A stretch of DNA of 20,288 bases from Stramenopiles sp. TOSAG23-2 (Eukaryota; Sar): positions 1 through 20,288 of the forward strand of contig LT649560.1 in the NCBI GenBank assembly GCA_900128395.1, in the 5' to 3' direction. The position numbers and the translations under genes are program-made. This document shows, piece by piece, positions 18,162 through 20,288 of the stretch. The notes under the pieces are model-generated. The model made no database searches. It saw only the letters and a list, made by a program, of their open reading frames with translations, and was not told the DNA's origin. Positions within the stretch are counted from its first letter, which is position 1. Each line of letters starts with the position of its first letter.

Positions 18162-18522
18162 CTACCTCTCCATTGCCATTGCATTTGCTTCTAATCTATC
18201 CTGTTTTTCCTCTTCCTCTCGTTGTTTTATCTTTGCTCTACCTTTTTGCAATCTTTTTTTACGATCTTTGAAACCACCACGAGCATTAGCCCGTTTTTGC
18301 CGTTTCCTTTCATTTTCTGCTTTAATCTTACGCAATTCTTCAGCTTTTTCTTCCTCTTGTTTGATAAAGCATTTTGGTTTTTCCCATTGGGTTTTTTGAG
18401 TCAATTTATTAAAATAATACGTCTCCTCCGTTTCTTCATCCTTAAGAACATCCCATAACGATGTTTCACCTAAATATTTTGCATCATCCAGTAATTGTTT
18501 TTGTCTAGCTTTTTCGGTGCAG
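18162..18522 (-). CDS. WW-domain protein, last exon (5' part missing)
   Basis: The frame encodes a WW domain followed by a basic/acidic coiled coil. WW signatures in the open frame (numbered from its upper end at 18569) are Trp39, YYFN at 51-54, Trp62 and Pro65 in TQWEKP. The two Trp are 23 apart, slightly wide because of an acidic insert. WW domains bind Pro-rich ligands; the Lys/Arg/Glu-rich tail resembles WW proteins of splicing or transcription, but no exact family is recognised. There is no ATG: the frame opens at a GTG right after a stop. At 18523-18530 the gene strand reads AACACTAG, preceded by TACTAA (18542-18547), a good branch and 3' splice site, so I place the exon start at 18522 (phase 2). 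The upstream exon is not found in the window. The inverted-repeat element begins at 18572. Confidence 0.7.
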
Positions 18523-18571
18523 CTAGTGTTGTGATACAATTTTAGTACAGTAATTCCGTAATTAGCCACTC

Positions 18572-20193
18572 AGGGAAAAGACCGGAATTCCAGCATAAGC
18601 TCCGCCGGTTTTGATGTTTCTCTTCCATTTTCGGCGTCAGCTTTCGTACTATTGATACAGCAGGTGTTATTTTAAGTAATATTTCCATTTTCGTCATTTC
18701 AGATATTTATATTTTTACTATAACCTTAGGCTTCACAAAGTTGTTTTTTGTATGGTTAAATGTGCCTATATTTATCTAATAAATTTGCAAATTTCATTTA
18801 TTTTTTTATTTACCATTGAATAGCATTAGTAGAGTTAGACAAGCTTAGATAAACACATACATACATACATATACATATATATATATATGTAAGAAATTGT
18901 TCAATATGTTTTTATATATGTATTAATAAAAACTTTCAATCATAATATTTAATATTGTATACATTTAAATATATATTTGAAAGATTTTAACAAAATTTTT
19001 TTTCTGAAAACAAGATAGCATTACTAGGTGAAATATTTCTTCGTACTTAAAGATTACCAAATTTAAACATATAACCCTAATTTTAGTTTATTTGTCTTTT
19101 TAAGGTAGTGAGAATCTATTTTGATAAAAATTAGAAAATCACATGGTAAAATCATATTTTGTACTAATATTTTAGTATATATTTTACAATACAAAAAAAG
19201 TGTATTTAATAGGAAAAATCATAAAATAATCAAGGAAAAACAAAAAAAAAGCTCATTATCATTACAAATTTATATATTGTACGATACTTACTAATATACA
19301 ACAACACTGTGTTACTATTTAACACTACATACCATTAATATAATTACTCAACCTTGCAATTTGTTTCTTTTTTACAAGATGCAAAATATTCCTATCAAAT
19401 AATACAAGTAGTTTGTACTTAAATTGTAATTTTTTTATCGTTTGTTATTTTTAAGCTATTTTTCAATTATTGTCATTATACTTAAATTGCTGTTTTAAAC
19501 TGTAATAAACAGAAAATTAGGGTTCAATGATGTGCACTGTTATATTCGAACGTATACTTTAAGTATACATCCTATATATTAAAATGATACATTTTAGAAG
19601 AACTTTTTAAAAATACTTTTCAAAACTTATTCAAATGTATATAAATTTACATATTGTATTTGGAGGATTTAATTTATATATAAATAAAAACATAATGAAC
19701 AATATTTTATATAATTATATTGATTTATATGTATATATGTATATGTTTATCTATGTTGTTCTAACTCTACTAATGCTATTCAATGCTATATGAAAATAAC
19801 AAATAAAATACCTTAACTATTTAGAGTTACTATATGGAAATAACAGGTACATAAAACTTATTTAATCTAATGATATCGCCGTACTAAATTAGCTGACGCT
19901 GATAATGGAAGAGGTGGCGAAGCTTATAGTCTATTTTACTATGTAGGGAAAAGACCGCATCTCAGGGAAAAGACCGATTTTAAGCACTTGCTGTGTTCAT
20001 ATGAGTTTTGGGAAAAGACCGCTAAGGAGAACACACCATTGGACCTTCCGGTCTTTTCCCTCGGTCTTTTCCCTGAGCTAGTCTATTTTACTAGTAGGGA
20101 AAAGACCGATTTTAAGCACTTGCTGTGTTCATATGAGTTTTGGGAAAAGACCGCTAAGGAGAACACAACATTACAACTTCCGGTCTTTTCCCT
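18572..20193. mobile_element. Long imperfect inverted repeat (foldback or MITE-like element)
   Basis: The two halves of this region are inverted copies of each other. Matching blocks in order: 18620-18642 with 19891-19913 (21 of 23), 18814-18838 with 19761-19785 (25 of 25), 18846-18855 with 19744-19753 (exact), 18896-18914 with 19685-19703 (18 of 19), and 19073-19084 with 19513-19524 (exact), so the centre is near 19300. The left edge is AGGGAAAAGACCGG at 18572; inverted forms of that motif close the right side at 20049-20073 and 20181-20193. No open frame for a transposase is present, so it would be non-autonomous. Outer limits are uncertain, and no target-site duplication was identified. 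Confidence 0.65.
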
Positions 20194-20267
20194 GACCGAG
20201 GGAAAAGACCGAGGGAAAAGACCGGAAGGTACATAGTGTGTCCATGCTAGATTTAGGGAAAAGACCG
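19946..20267. repeat. Cluster of eleven GGGAAAAGACCG motifs with two 98-bp hairpin units
   Basis: The exact 12-mer GGGAAAAGACCG occurs on the + strand at 19946, 19965, 20010, 20097, 20142, 20200, 20213 and 20256, and on the - strand at 20049, 20062 and 20181; a twelfth is at 18573. Two 98-bp units, 19964-20061 and 20096-20193, each start AGGGAAAAGACCG and end CGGTCTTTTCCCT, and are nearly identical at 132-bp spacing. A further perfect 17-bp inverted repeat pairs 20177-20193 with 20212-20228. Open frames across it are translations of the repeat. Confidence 0.85.
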
Positions 20268-20288
20268 ATCATATTTCTAGGATGGACA

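Noticed and set aside
18571-20074. hAT transposon, because the ends begin CAGGG
   Set aside because: The 8 bases outside 18571 and outside 20074 do not match, and there is no transposase frame; the CAGGG start alone is too weak.
19988-20236. 82-codon open frame in the right-end repeats
   Set aside because: It starts at TTG, repeats the same peptide twice because it translates the 132-bp repeat, and has no protein-like features.
1-20288. CRISPR arrays, tRNA or rRNA genes
   Set aside because: No regularly spaced unique-spacer repeats, no cloverleaf and no rRNA core sequences were seen; the repeats present are tandem or inverted.

Overview
This window is AT-rich nuclear DNA from a single-celled eukaryote. 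The signs are a spliceosomal Sm D1 gene, a mitochondrial LYR-family assembly factor, a secretory Kelch protein, a cytochrome b5 fatty-acid desaturase and spliceosomal introns. The three introns or intron ends I can see all carry a TACTAAC-like branch site (TACTAAC, CTCTAAC, TACTAA). TAA, TAG and TGA all end genes, so the code is standard. Introns are few, and many genes carry Asn, Ser, Pro or Glu runs grown from trinucleotide repeats. I cannot name the lineage from the sequence alone; an algal or other protist genome fits best.

Layout: a 117-bp GC-richer repeat at the left edge; Sm D1 (483-824, +); an unknown single-pass membrane protein (1383-2432, -); an unknown multi-pass membrane protein (3359-5806, +); a possible decayed coding fragment (5922-6277, +); a secreted Kelch protein (6360-8219, -); an 11-helix ENT-like transporter with two introns (9234-10811, +); SDHAF3 (11340-11657, -); a coiled-coil protein with three SAP-like repeats (12489-13751, +); MDP1 phosphatase (14451-15050, +); a cytochrome b5-desaturase fusion broken by a duplication (15805-17608, -); the last exon of a WW-domain protein (18162-18522, -); and a long imperfect inverted-repeat element with GGGAAAAGACCG motifs reaching the right edge.

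The genes alternate in strand from Sm D1 to the SAP-like gene. Tail-to-tail spacers are close to 530-560 bp and head-to-head spacers are 0.8-1.0 kb. The head-to-head spacers hold GC-richer pockets and a recurrent TACC(T)GGTA palindrome, which suggests shared bidirectional promoters. The genes do not form a pathway; they look like ordinary housekeeping and membrane or secretory genes.

Two things deserve most attention. First, MDP1 and the desaturase are each bracketed on both sides by a 104-122 bp direct duplication. Removing one copy joins the desaturase into a single 558-residue frame, so the pattern is either an assembly gap-fill artefact or a real local duplication process. Second, the right end is a foldback element of at least 1.3 kb, edged and seeded by twelve exact copies of a 12-mer, lying directly upstream of (perhaps in an intron of) the WW-domain gene.
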